Made by a program: the position numbers and the translations under genes. DNA of 36,623 bases from Clostridiaceae bacterium (GTDB lineage Bacteria; Bacillota; Clostridia; Acetivibrionales; Acetivibrionaceae): positions 1-36,623 of the forward strand of contig JAAYPF010000252.1 in assembly GCA_012519925.1 (NCBI GenBank). Direction: 5' to 3'. Below, piece by piece: positions 1-8,398 of the stretch. The first letter of the stretch is position 1. Each line of letters opens with the position of its first letter. Below the pieces are notes generated by a model. The model worked only from the letters and a program-made list of their open reading frames with translations. It did not search any database and was not told where the DNA came from.

Positions 1-84
1 CATGTTGGGATAATGAGACCAGAGAAAGAGCCCGAGTGTGTTGTAAAAGGATATGGTATATATGATGGATTTGGTAATGATTGA
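1..84 (+). CDS. C-terminal end of an upstream gene (partial)
   Basis: Reading from base 1, frame 1 stays open for 27 codons and stops at TGA 82-84. The visible tail includes the residues RPEKEPECVVKGYGIYDGFG. The start lies outside the window. The composition looks like real protein, but 27 residues are too few to name a family. No clear terminator hairpin follows directly; a small GC hairpin lies at 155-168. The assignment as the end of a gene is an inference. Confidence 0.35.
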   Translation, partial: HVGIMRPEKEPECVVKGYGIYDGFGND

Positions 85-532
85 AGGTTTGGTTTTTTAA
101 GTCATGAGCGAAGCGAATTTTCTTGATAGTATAGGAATTTGCATTTTGAAAGTCCGCCCGATAGGGCGATAAGTTCATCTAGTTCTTTAAAAAAAGTTGC
201 TAAGTTAAAAATAGTCATTAGAAGTGCTTGTAGGTATGTTCTTCTCAATAAAAACGAGTAACTCTTGAATTTGCAAAAGTAATATTTATTTATATGCTAT
301 TAAAAGAGTTGTAATTGAGTTCACAATGATACTTTCCTTTCTGGATTTAAGATTTATAAATTAAAGTTGTCAAATAAATTTTAAGTTTTCAATAGAATGT
401 TCCGATAAATATTAAGAGTCAATTGTAAAATTTTCATGTTTTTTTGATGTTTATTTACGTAGACTCCCAATATATTTACTACATGAATAATTCAAACTTT
501 TTGTTAAGAATAATCGATTAAGGGGTGTTGAT
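85..532. other. Intergenic region upstream of the chemotaxis receptor gene
   Basis: No convincing gene is visible here. The stretch holds a short GC-rich hairpin at 155-168 (CGCCC, loop GATA, GGGCG) with no T-run behind it, and a sigma-D-like promoter at 381-408 described separately. The rest is AT-rich with stops in all frames. Confidence 0.5.
381..408 (+). promoter_or_regulatory. Candidate sigma-D (motility/chemotaxis) promoter
   Basis: TTAAGTTT at 381-388, then 12 bases, then TCCGATAA at 401-408. This is close to the sigma-D/sigma-28 consensus TAAAGTTT-N11-GCCGATAA, with one mismatch in each box and one extra spacer base. It lies about 125 bases upstream of a chemoreceptor-type gene, the class of gene this sigma factor normally serves. 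Confidence 0.45.
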
Positions 533-1999
533 ATGGAAGAGAAAATTCTTGAAAGCCATGCTAAAAAAGTGAATAAGGTAGTTATAATATTATTTATATC
601 ATATATGTTAGCTTATGGTGTAATTAATGCAATTGCAAATGGCATTTCAAGTGCTATATCAATTCGAGCTCTCGTGTCTGTTTTAGCTGTTATCTGGGCT
701 ATATTTTCTTATAAAACGGATAAAAACACCAAATATATTGGAATGGTTTTAAGTTTGATTATGACAGTAACTATAACAATTATTGCCCAAGGAGCCACAG
801 GAGAACAGAAAGGTGCGATGGTGCTACCACAACTTTTTGCTGTTTTTGTTATGGCAACTTATTTTAACAAAAAGAACTTTTTAATATTTGCAGCTTTATT
901 GGAAGGCATAATAATAATTTCGCAGATAACGTCAGGAGAAATAATTCCAATTAAATTGCTTTCGATAAATGTAGTAATATGCTTGATGTATTTTTTTACT
1001 CGCTGGGGCGGAGAGATGATTTTTAAATCAAATGAAAGCGAGCAAAAAGCTTATAATTTACTTGAGAAAATGGAAAATACAATGTCAGCAATAAATAAAA
1101 GTACAACTGTTTTAAATGCGACTGTGGCAGATTGTACTAACTATTTAAAAATAATAAAAGAATCAAGCAATACTGTTGTTGCTACTGTTGAAGATGTAAC
1201 AAAAGGTTTAGGCGTGCAAGTTGACAGTGTCAGCAATATAACTAATATGATGTTAGAAGCTAATGAACAGGTTTCTCAGACAGCTAAAATTTCGAAAAAA
1301 CTATCCGAGGTTTCTACTCTCACTAAAGACATAATAAATGAAGGTGTTAAAAATATAAATGAAATGGGCAATCAGACAAAAATAATTAATGATGCCGTAA
1401 ATGAGTCTTATTCCACAGTTTTAAAACTTCAAAATAGTATGGATGAAGTATATGATTTCCTGGAAAGCATCAACCAAATAGCAGAACAAACCAATCTTTT
1501 GGCACTAAATGCAGCTATTGAAGCTGCTAGAGCAGGAGAGGCGGGAAAAGGTTTTGCAATTGTAGCAGAAGAAGTGAGAAATCTAGCAGAAAAAAGTACT
1601 AACACCGTTTCTATGATTAATAAAGTTTTAACCCAAATAAGAGATGATAGTAAAATGGTTCTCGATAAAGTACATTCTGGAACTTTAGCTACTCAATCCG
1701 GCGAAGTAATTGCTGACAAAGTTAATATTAGTTTTGAAAAGATAAATCAGTCGTTTAAGGGAATTGATAATGATATTGAAACCGAGTTGAAAATGATAGA
1801 AAACACTATTGCCCTATTTGAAAAGATTAAAAATGAGATGGAATGCATTGCTTCAATTTCTGAAGGGCAAGCAAGCTCTTCAGAGGAAATGCTGTTATCG
1901 ATGGAAGAGCAGAATAATAGGATAAATACCATATTTGGTATAATTAATGAGATCAAAAATCAAAGTGAAAATTTGGAACTTACTGCACAAAACAACTAA
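533..1999 (+). CDS. Methyl-accepting chemotaxis-type membrane receptor
   Basis: A 488-residue signalling protein. About six hydrophobic helices lie between residues 15 and 157, joined by short loops, so there is no large extracellular sensor domain. A coiled-coil signalling region follows to the C-terminus. The hairpin tip of the MCP signalling domain is clear at about 316-355, with [20 protein letters not shown] and then [18 protein letters not shown]; this tip binds CheA/CheW in the family. I see no obvious HAMP domain. The start ATG follows AAGGGGTGTTGAT. The gene stands alone, with a sigma-D-like promoter upstream and a terminator downstream. It probably senses a membrane-linked or energy signal; the ligand cannot be told. 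Family call is firm, ligand unknown. Confidence 0.93.
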   Translation: MEEKILESHAKKVNKVVIILFISYMLAYGVINAIANGISSAISIRALVSVLAVIWAIFSYKTDKNTKYIGMVLSLIMTVTITIIAQGATGEQKGAMVLPQLFAVFVMATYFNKKNFLIFAALLEGIIIISQITSGEIIPIKLLSINVVICLMYFFTRWGGEMIFKSNESEQKAYNLLEKMENTMSAINKSTTVLNATVADCTNYLKIIKESSNTVVATVEDVTKGLGVQVDSVSNITNMMLEANEQVSQTAKISKKLSEVSTLTKDIINEGVKNINEMGNQTKIINDAVNESYSTVLKLQNSMDEVYDFLESINQIAEQTNLLALNAAIEAARAGEAGKGFAIVAEEVRNLAEKSTNTVSMINKVLTQIRDDSKMVLDKVHSGTLATQSGEVIADKVNISFEKINQSFKGIDNDIETELKMIENTIALFEKIKNEMECIASISEGQASSSEEMLLSMEEQNNRINTIFGIINEIKNQSENLELTAQNN

Positions 2000-2022
2000 C
2001 GTTTTATATATTTACAAGCAGC

Positions 2023-2056
2023 AAAAATAGGGACTAAAACAGCCCCTATTTTTTTG
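2023..2056 (+). terminator. Rho-independent terminator of the chemoreceptor gene
   Basis: A perfect 10-bp stem (AAAAATAGGG at 2023-2032 with CCCTATTTTT at 2044-2053) closes an 11-base loop and runs into a T-tract of seven, 23 bases after the stop codon. Confidence 0.85.
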
Positions 2057-2924
2057 GCCCTCTTTTTAGAAGTGAAACCTCAAATGCTTTTTTTAATAAT
2101 GTTTATACTATAACTTAAAGCTCATAAAACACTCAAATTAAAGGGTGTTTTCAAGTAGGTCTGTGTTAATTGTGGTGCAAGTGAAGCGTGTTTTTTGGTT
2201 ACTGATAGTCTTTCTTTTATCCTTTATCTAGAGTTGTTCTAGGAGATACTTGCATCAATTAGCCTTTAAAACTCATGTATAATCTAATGTTTACCAAATT
2301 ATGCTGTTCATATTTACTGCTGATCAATAGTGAAACTTTAATTGAATAGATGTGGGATGAATTCTCTAATCGAAGGTTGGTGGCTTCTATAGTAAAATGA
2401 TGTATCAGTTAGAATATGCACCGTATTAACATTTCGTATTTGTTTTCCAATTACATCTATTATATAATATAACTAGATATATTTTAAATAGAATTAGGTG
2501 TTTCAAAAGAGTTTATTACAAATATATATTTATAAACTAAGAGATTTACTTTCTTTGAACTACCCATTGACTAGTTATTATTCTAAAATAACCTTATCTA
2601 ATAGATGTTACTAGAGCACAGCTTCGTAAATCCGTAAATACTTTTAAATTTACGGATAGAATCTCTGATAGGTTATTAATGAAATGACAAAAGAATTTCA
2701 TTAAATATTCTCGAATTCCGAACACAAAAGAAAGAATGACTTCGAATAAGTGACATGACTAGCAATAAAATTCACATAGAAGAAAAAGAGCTATATATGC
2801 TGCTTAATGAATTTTTTTGAAACATCTAATTTAAACTTCTTATGAAAAATTCTTTCGTAAGGGTTTATTTATGTTTTATATAATTATGAGATTATTTTTA
2901 ATATTATTGTGAGGTAAGGTAAAT
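2057..2924. other. Long intergenic region upstream of sigI
   Basis: About 870 bases without a credible gene; stops are dense in all frames. Two items stand out: a perfect 10-bp palindrome at 2630-2657 and a CGAA motif at 2743-2746 preceded by ACACAAAA at 2722-2729, a possible SigI-type promoter. A region this long before an autoregulated sigma gene could carry several promoters, but I cannot define them. Confidence 0.5.
2630..2657. repeat. Perfect inverted repeat upstream of sigI
   Basis: ATCCGTAAAT (2630-2639) and ATTTACGGAT (2648-2657) form a perfect 10-bp inverted repeat around an 8-base spacer. No T-run follows, so it is more likely an operator or RNA hairpin than a terminator. It lies about 270 bases before the sigI start. 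Role not known. Confidence 0.5.
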
Positions 2925-3662
2925 ATGCTATTTATTTCAGCAATTATAAATTATACTGCAGAAACAGCAACACATATTGTTGAAAGGATTAAAAAAGGGG
3001 ACAAGCAGTTAAAAGAGAAATTTATCGAAGACTATATACCATTTGTATTAAAGGTTGTTTCGAGCTTTTACTCATCAAAAATTGTTGATTTAAAAAGTAG
3101 TGATGAATATAGTATAGGACTAATGGCGTTTGATGAGGCTATTGAAAAATTTGACAGCGACAGAGGTAAGAGTTTTATAAAATTTGCAGAACTGGTGATT
3201 AAAAGAAGGATGATTGATTATTTTAGAAACATATCATCTGTGTGCAAAAATGAAATTCCCTTTTCATATTTTAGCAGTAAAAGTTATGTAGATATAGAAG
3301 AACAAATTAATTTATCTAATAGGGGCACTGAAATGGATAGGTATGAATTCATTTATGAGTTAAAAGATTTCTCGGAAAAATTAGAAGATTTCGGATTAAA
3401 TATAAGTAATTTGCCCAATTATATGCCAAAACACAAAGACTCAAAACAGATGTGCATAGGCATAGCTAAAAAAATTGTAGAAAACAGAAAAATATACGAC
3501 AAATTAAGAAACAAAAAGTATTTCCATATGAAAGAACTTTCAAAAATAATAGACGTTCATCCAAAGACTGTTGAAAGAAATAGAGAGTTTATTATTTGCT
3601 TGTGTATAATCTATGGAAATGATTATGGTAATTTCAAAACATACTTAAATAAAATATGCTAG
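2925..3662 (+). CDS. sigI: RNA polymerase sigma-I factor
   Basis: A 245-residue alternative sigma factor of the SigI family. The N-terminal half carries a sigma-70 region 2-like segment at about 35-102 (YIPFVLKVVSS, then EYSIGLMAFDEAIEKFD, then KRRMIDYFRN). The C-terminal half has a helix-turn-helix at about 201-221 (MKELSKIIDVHPKTVERNR) that should contact the -35 element. The length fits the family. The ATG follows GAGGTAAGG with good spacing. The next gene, 48 bases on, encodes its membrane anti-sigma partner, the standard sigI-rsgI pair. In cellulolytic clostridia such pairs switch on cellulosomal genes in response to polysaccharide, and sigI usually directs its own transcription. The direct targets here are not shown by the sequence. 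Confidence 0.92.
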   Translation: MLFISAIINYTAETATHIVERIKKGDKQLKEKFIEDYIPFVLKVVSSFYSSKIVDLKSSDEYSIGLMAFDEAIEKFDSDRGKSFIKFAELVIKRRMIDYFRNISSVCKNEIPFSYFSSKSYVDIEEQINLSNRGTEMDRYEFIYELKDFSEKLEDFGLNISNLPNYMPKHKDSKQMCIGIAKKIVENRKIYDKLRNKKYFHMKELSKIIDVHPKTVERNREFIICLCIIYGNDYGNFKTYLNKIC

Positions 3663-3710
3663 ACAATTAACTGATAAAACAATCTACACTTCACATTTAG
3701 GGGGATAGAA

Positions 3711-5360
3711 ATGAAATACAAGGGGATTGTAATAAAACTGACAAAACACAAGGCAATAGTTACTAATGATGAATTTGAGTGTTTTTATATAAAAAGAAGT
3801 CCTACAATTTATGTAGGTAAGCATGTTGAATTTACAAAAAGTGATATTATCACAAAAAGGTCAATCCAAAAAAGACTTGTATATAGTGCTGCTTGTATAC
3901 TAGTTGTTATAACATGCTATTCATTTTTTGCAGGTAGAATTAATGTTATGAAAATGTTTTCTGAGCCTAAAGTGTTTGCTTATGTTGATGTGGACATAAA
4001 TCCTAGTCTTGAAATGGAAATTGATGATAAGGGAAAGGTTTTACGTTTAGTTCCGCTAAATGAAGGAGCAAAGGCTTTTACTGAAAAAATAAGGCTTGAT
4101 AAGGTTGAGGTTTCTACAGCTATTAACACAATAGTTGATGAGGTTAAGGAAACTGATAATATAGATGAAGCTTCAAAGGAGTATATATTAATCTCAGGTA
4201 CTTTAAATACAAAAAGGAATGAAGAAGGCAACGAATACAAAGAGAAAAAAGATAAGTTTGACAGCATAATGAATTCGTTGAAGGACAGTATACTTCAAAA
4301 GGGTAAAGTAAATGTTTATATTATTCAAACTAATACATCTGAAAGGGAAGATGCACATAATGAAGGCATATCTTCAGGAAGATATAAATTGTACAATGAG
4401 TTGAAAAAACACAGAAGCGACTTTTCGCTTGATGAAGCCAAAAACATTAGTGTAAATGAATTGTTACAAGCGTTTTCAGACAAAAATAATCAAGGCAGCT
4501 TTGATTCTAAAACTGAACCAACGCCTTCACCTTTAAAAGTTGAAGATGTTACTGCCACACCCTTTGCCACATTAAAGGTAGAGGAAGCTGCCGATATAAC
4601 ACCGACGCAAACACCAACGCCAATACCAACCCAAACACAGATATCAACCCAGATACAAACACCTACACCAACCCAAACACCTACACCAACCCAAACACCT
4701 ACACCAACCCAAACACCTACACCAACCCAAACACCTACACCAACCCAAGTGATAACACCAACACCACCCCAAATAACAATACAGCCACCGTGGCCAACTC
4801 AAGTACCATGGCCAACTCAAGTACCGTGGCCAACTCAAATACCGTGGCCAACCCAAATGCCATGGGCAACACAAACGCCAAAGCCGTACACAGAAATAGT
4901 ACCGACTATTAATCCGACACCGGCTACTAATAAAACAGATCCGGTGTATATGAAATTTGAAGCGTATAATCATCCTGGACTATTTATACAACACAAAATA
5001 CATTATGAAGCATATATTTCAGCTAATGGGATTTTACCAGACGACTCTACATTTAAAATAGTTCCTGGGCTTGCTGATTCCAATTGTATATCCTTTGAGT
5101 CTAAAAATTTTCCGGGATTTTATCTCAAGAATGAGAATTTTAGAATTGTTCTTAAACCTTATGATGGTTCAAAGGATTTTAATGAGAATGTAACCTTCAG
5201 GAAAGTACCGGGTTTGGCTGATGGAAATTTGATCTCATTCCAAGCCTATAATTATCCTGAAAGATATATAAAGCACAATAATTTCATTCTTCAGATTGAA
5301 GAAGTTGTTTCGGATAACGATAAGAAAGATGCCACATTCAAGGGGATTGAAGTTGAATGA
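3711..5360 (+). CDS. rsgI: RsgI-type anti-sigma-I factor with CBM42-like sensor domain
   Basis: A 549-residue single-pass membrane protein. Residues 1-50 form the cytoplasmic RsgI N-terminal domain that should hold SigI. One membrane helix lies at about 56-75. An external domain at about 85-260 has VDVDINPSLEMEID; its Asn97-Pro98 bond sits where autoproteolysis is reported for RsgI proteins. A low-complexity linker (about 268-410) holds TPTPTQ and PWPTQ repeats. The C-terminal 135 residues look like an AbfB/CBM42 domain, with three similar segments (FEAYNHPGLFIQH, FESKNFPGFYLKN, FQAYNYPERYIKH). CBM42 binds arabinofuranose side chains, so arabinoxylan or arabinan is the likely cue. The start follows AGGGGGATAGAA. 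One A. thermocellus RsgI is also known for a CBM42 sensor. The anti-sigma call is firm; the ligand is inferred from the domain. Confidence 0.9.
   Translation: MKYKGIVIKLTKHKAIVTNDEFECFYIKRSPTIYVGKHVEFTKSDIITKRSIQKRLVYSAACILVVITCYSFFAGRINVMKMFSEPKVFAYVDVDINPSLEMEIDDKGKVLRLVPLNEGAKAFTEKIRLDKVEVSTAINTIVDEVKETDNIDEASKEYILISGTLNTKRNEEGNEYKEKKDKFDSIMNSLKDSILQKGKVNVYIIQTNTSEREDAHNEGISSGRYKLYNELKKHRSDFSLDEAKNISVNELLQAFSDKNNQGSFDSKTEPTPSPLKVEDVTATPFATLKVEEAADITPTQTPTPIPTQTQISTQIQTPTPTQTPTPTQTPTPTQTPTPTQTPTPTQVITPTPPQITIQPPWPTQVPWPTQVPWPTQIPWPTQMPWATQTPKPYTEIVPTINPTPATNKTDPVYMKFEAYNHPGLFIQHKIHYEAYISANGILPDDSTFKIVPGLADSNCISFESKNFPGFYLKNENFRIVLKPYDGSKDFNENVTFRKVPGLADGNLISFQAYNYPERYIKHNNFILQIEEVVSDNDKKDATFKGIEVE
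4659..4748 (+). repeat. Five identical 18-bp tandem repeats in the rsgI linker
   Basis: ACACCTACACCAACCCAA is repeated five times without a mismatch (4659-4748). It encodes a TPTPTQ hexad in the surface linker of the anti-sigma factor. Perfect identity suggests recent copy-number change by slippage. Confidence 0.9.
4788..4877 (+). repeat. Five degenerate 18-bp repeats encoding PWPTQ units in rsgI
   Basis: Five consecutive 18-bp units starting CCGTGG or CCATGG encode PWPTQV-like hexads (the last PWATQT). Unlike the preceding TPTPTQ repeats they have diverged by several substitutions. Tryptophan in each unit is unusual for an extracellular linker. Confidence 0.85.
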
Positions 5361-5808
5361 TAATAAAAGAGTTATATAATTTTTTAGGGCTGTTTTCCCT
5401 AAGGCAACTATAAAAATAATTGCTATTTCAAGAAAACGGATGGATTTTAAGCTCATAGTGACGATAGAGTATTTTTGAAATGGCTCAATTATAATTTTTT
5501 AAAGAAAGGAATGAAATTATGAAAGTTAGAACTACAATTATTTTTACACCTAGGTTTATTCAGTTTGTTAATTTAAAGCATTGTGGTTTGCGTGCTAAAG
5601 ATACAAGTTGATTCTATCAAAATTGATGCATTAAAATTCTATTGTACACCAAGTAGCAGCAGACCAGTGACCCGTCTACGGATTTTGTTTTTTAATGCAC
5701 GAGACTTTTGAAAAATGAAGGCTTTATCATTATGAGGGACCAAAGATTGGTAATTAGTGTTAGAAGTACTAACTACATAGTACTTACAAAAAAACAGGAG
5801 GGAATATT
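5361..5808. other. Intergenic region between rsgI and the esterase gene
   Basis: A short stem TTAGGG (5384-5389) / CCCTAA (5397-5402) just after rsgI may be a weak terminator, though the T-run precedes rather than follows it. A 30-codon open frame lies at 5519-5611 (separate entry). A 10-bp inverted repeat TGCATTAAAA (5627-5636) / TTTTAATGCA (5690-5699) brackets a more GC-rich stretch. AGTACT occurs twice, at 5765-5770 and 5779-5784, just before the esterase ribosome site. Confidence 0.5.
5519..5611 (+). CDS. Possible small ORF, 30 residues
   Basis: ATG at 5519 lies 7 bases after AAAGAAAGGA, a usable ribosome site, and the frame runs to TGA at 5609-5611. The peptide begins MKVRTTIIFTPRFIQFVNLK and is basic with one cysteine. 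I recognise no family. It may be a chance frame or a gene remnant; only the ribosome site argues for it. Confidence 0.2.
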   Translation: MKVRTTIIFTPRFIQFVNLKHCGLRAKDTS

Positions 5809-6741
5809 ATGTACAAAACTAAATTGAAAGCTATTAAAACGTTATTTTCAATAGGTTTGATTACTGCCATTCTAGGTGGAATGTTTACAGTATCAAAGGG
5901 TTCAACACAAACAATAAAAATAATGCCGGTAGGTGATTCTTGTACCGAAGGTATGGGCGACCCGGATTGGGGGTCTTATCGTACTGATTTATACAAGTAT
6001 TATACACAAGCGGGTTTAAGTGTTGATTTTGTTGGTTCCAACAAACGCGGGCCTAGTAGTTTGCCCGATAGAGATAATGAAGGTCACTCCGGTTGGACAA
6101 TTCCCCAGGTAGCTGCCAGTATTGATAACTGGCTTAATACACATAACCCTGATGTTGTGTTGCTATGGATTGGTGGGAACGACATGTTTCAACAAGGAAG
6201 AGAAAATAGTGCTGGATTAAGCAATCTAATCGATCAAATTATAAATAATAAACCTAATATTACTATATTTGTAGCGGATTATTATCCATGGCCTGAAATG
6301 GTCAAGCAATATAACGCAAAAATCCCCGGAGTAGTACAACAGAAAGCTAGTGAAGGTAAAAAAGTGTATTTTGTTAAACTAAGTGATGTTCAATTTTCAC
6401 AGCATGTGGATCTTTCTTCAGATGGATTACATTTAAACACAACTGGATATAGCAAAATTGCGAAGTTGTGGTACGATAATACTATTTCAATTTTAAGAGG
6501 ATTAGGGAATACTCCAGTCCCTACACCAACGCCAACACCAACATCAAATCTAATAAAGGGAGATGTAAATGGTGATAGAGAGGTGAATTCCCTAGATTTT
6601 GGATATTTAAGAAAATACCTTCTTGGCATTGATTCGCTACCTTTTGCTGAGGCTTATATAACTGCGGACATGAACAATGATGGTGAGGTTAACTCCCTTG
6701 ATTTTGGAAGCTTACGGCTTAAATTGCTTGGTCTGCAATAA
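5809..6741 (+). CDS. Cellulosomal GDSL esterase (CE3-like acetylxylan esterase) with type I dockerin
   Basis: A secreted 310-residue enzyme expected to remove acetyl groups from xylan. Residues 1-31 look like a signal peptide. The SGNH/GDSL blocks are in order: block I MPVGDSCTEG with nucleophile Ser44, an EGHSGWTI segment at 91-98, block III LLWIGGNDM with Gly122 and Asn124, and block V DGLHLN with Asp205 and His208. A PTPTPTPT linker follows, then a C-terminal dockerin (250-310) with two calcium-binding repeats, GDVNGDREVNSLDFGYLRKY and ADMNNDGEVNSLDFG. The dockerin would fix the enzyme to a scaffoldin. The start ATG has the strong site AGGAGGG. CE3 is my best family fit; another GDSL esterase specificity is possible. 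Confidence 0.88.
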   Translation: MYKTKLKAIKTLFSIGLITAILGGMFTVSKGSTQTIKIMPVGDSCTEGMGDPDWGSYRTDLYKYYTQAGLSVDFVGSNKRGPSSLPDRDNEGHSGWTIPQVAASIDNWLNTHNPDVVLLWIGGNDMFQQGRENSAGLSNLIDQIINNKPNITIFVADYYPWPEMVKQYNAKIPGVVQQKASEGKKVYFVKLSDVQFSQHVDLSSDGLHLNTTGYSKIAKLWYDNTISILRGLGNTPVPTPTPTPTSNLIKGDVNGDREVNSLDFGYLRKYLLGIDSLPFAEAYITADMNNDGEVNSLDFGSLRLKLLGLQ

Positions 6742-6803
6742 TTGTTTTTGATACATAATTATTTATCAAAAGTAGAATTCAATGTTGCATAATACTTGGT
6801 TTT

Positions 6804-6848
6804 AAAAACAGCTTTTTATTAAACAATTTTTTATAAGAAGCTGTTTTT
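6804..6848 (+). terminator. Terminator after the esterase gene
   Basis: AAAAACAGCTT (6804-6814) pairs perfectly with AAGCTGTTTTT (6838-6848), an 11-bp stem ending in a T-run. A smaller AT-only inverted repeat (TTTTGATA / TATCAAAA) lies just after the stop codon. Confidence 0.75.
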
Positions 6849-6959
6849 CATAATAAAATTGTACAAACGGATTATTTAGAAAAACTGGTAAGGTGGCTGC
6901 ATATAATACAGTTTGTTTTTTGAAGAGACTAAAAATGTAATTTGGGAGGAGGTTTTACT

Positions 6960-8231
6960 GTGAAAAAATCTTGGGTTTTTATAGTAGTTTTTGTGCTGAC
7001 GCTATTGTCTAGTAAGTCTATGTTTTCATTTGCAATTCAGTATGGTGATATAAATTCAGATGGTTCTGTGAATTCATTAGATTTTGGTTTGTATAGATTG
7101 TATCTGCTAGGAAGCTATGAGATTAAGAATACAACTGTTGCAGATCTAAATGGCGACGGTTCTGTAGACTCAATTGATTTCGGTGCATTAAGAAAGTATC
7201 TTTTAGGCTTTATATCTAGTTTTCCTGTTGAAGAAATTGTGGTGCCTACACCAACGCCACCTGTACAACAATCAGAAAACATGATACTTATCCCTCATAA
7301 TTCATGGACCTGTGGAATGCCTGCTGGAATTCCACAACCAGAAAAAGGGGTGCTTGTTTTTGAAGCCAACATGAAACTAGATACGATTTATAATCTTGGC
7401 AAAACACAATACGGTCAGAGGAAAGTTTTTGTAGTTCAAGGCGGAACAATAACGGGTCCTAAATTTACAGGTAATGTTATGTCTGGAGGGCTTGATTTTC
7501 AGTTGGATATTTCAAATGGTTCTATGGAAATTGAGCAGTTATTAGTGTTTAAAACCAATGACGGAAATTATGTGTATTTTAGGAGTGCCGGGACTGCTGC
7601 TAATCAGAATGATGTAAGAATTGTACCAGATATTGAAGCTCCGAATAATGGTTCATATAACTGGCTGAATTCTGGTAAATATGCTGCTAGGCGTGTTGTA
7701 GATACCGCAGCTAAGACGATGAAGATAAGTGTTTACGATATATCAAGTGTAGCTGTTAATCCCGATTCAACAAATTCCATAACCGTTACTAAACCAGAAG
7801 GTGTTCAATCTCAATCATGGGATTATAGAAAAGCATACTCAGAAAGAAAGGGTAATGTGTTCATTACTGAATTGGTTAACCTTGGAGGCAGCCAATCGGT
7901 GGGAGCAACTAAAAATAACGGTAATAGAAATATTATTCCTATAACTGGTGGTAATGTAACTGGAAGCATAAATGCTAGGATTATACCTGCTGGAGCCGAC
8001 TATCAGAATCTCTCACATCCTATGTCAATTGATGCAAGGTATCTTTGGGAGACTGATGATGGAGAAATAATTATTGTAAGAAACGGCGGTGCCTTTGGTT
8101 CACTTGTACCTACCTTTGAAGTGCGTGCAGATAGCAAATATGCGTATCTCAACAACAAATTATATTTAAGCTCCGATCCTGCTATGGGTGCAGGTGGTGT
8201 TACAATTACATTTTATGAGAGTGAAAAATAA
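6960..8231 (+). CDS. Dockerin protein with two DUF3237-like domains
   Basis: A secreted 423-residue protein. I place the start at GTG 6960, 7 bases after GGGAGGAGG, because it begins MKKSWVFIVV and gives a clean signal peptide (1-25); a TTG at 6942 would lie on the ribosome site. The dockerin is N-terminal (about 28-83: GDINSDGSVNSLDFGLYRLY and ADLNGDGSVDSIDFGALRKY). A PTPTPP linker leads to two similar beta-rich domains of DUF3237 type. The first (about 130-265) has RKVFVVQGGTITGPKFTGNV then SGGLDFQLDI; the second (about 296-420) has NIIPITGGNVTGSINARIIP then AGADYQ. DUF3237 has no established enzymatic role that I know of. The dockerin makes it a cellulosome component, so binding or modifying plant cell wall is a reasonable guess only. 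Confidence 0.82.
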   Translation: MKKSWVFIVVFVLTLLSSKSMFSFAIQYGDINSDGSVNSLDFGLYRLYLLGSYEIKNTTVADLNGDGSVDSIDFGALRKYLLGFISSFPVEEIVVPTPTPPVQQSENMILIPHNSWTCGMPAGIPQPEKGVLVFEANMKLDTIYNLGKTQYGQRKVFVVQGGTITGPKFTGNVMSGGLDFQLDISNGSMEIEQLLVFKTNDGNYVYFRSAGTAANQNDVRIVPDIEAPNNGSYNWLNSGKYAARRVVDTAAKTMKISVYDISSVAVNPDSTNSITVTKPEGVQSQSWDYRKAYSERKGNVFITELVNLGGSQSVGATKNNGNRNIIPITGGNVTGSINARIIPAGADYQNLSHPMSIDARYLWETDDGEIIIVRNGGAFGSLVPTFEVRADSKYAYLNNKLYLSSDPAMGAGGVTITFYESEK

Positions 8232-8249
8232 AATTACTCTAAAGGTTCT

Positions 8250-8293
8250 AAAACAGGGAAAGCTGCTTAAAAAGCAGCTTATACCTGTTTTTT
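8250..8293 (+). terminator. Terminator after the dockerin-DUF3237 gene
   Basis: A long hairpin pairs AAAACAGG with CCTGTTTT and, inside it, AGCTGCTT (8261-8268) with AAGCAGCT, running into a run of T. It starts about 20 bases after the stop codon. Confidence 0.85.
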
Positions 8294-8398
8294 GTTTCTT
8301 AAGAAATTGCATTGGCATTATTAAAAACAAATTCCTTGAACAGCAGAAGATGCAAGGGTTACAAAAGAAATGCAAAAGTGTACCATATAGGTTTTGAC

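Noticed and set aside
85-532. Riboswitch (for example cyclic-di-GMP) upstream of the chemoreceptor
   Set aside because: I looked for conserved riboswitch core motifs and found only one short GC hairpin at 155-168.
4659-4877. Regular short repeats that might suggest a CRISPR array
   Set aside because: The 18-bp units are head-to-tail without spacers and encode an in-frame protein linker; no cas genes are present.
4644-4973. Long reverse-strand open frame rich in Trp, Leu and Cys
   Set aside because: It is the mirror of the Pro/Thr/Trp repeat linker of rsgI; repeats keep the frame open. No ribosome site or recognisable domain.
5235-5456. Reverse-strand 73-codon frame over the rsgI 3' end
   Set aside because: Overlaps the CBM42-like coding region and has no start signal.
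8166-8397. Small open frames on both strands around the terminator after the dockerin-DUF3237 gene
   Set aside because: They overlap the hairpin and the gene end, are Lys-rich or Cys/Phe-rich, and lack ribosome sites.
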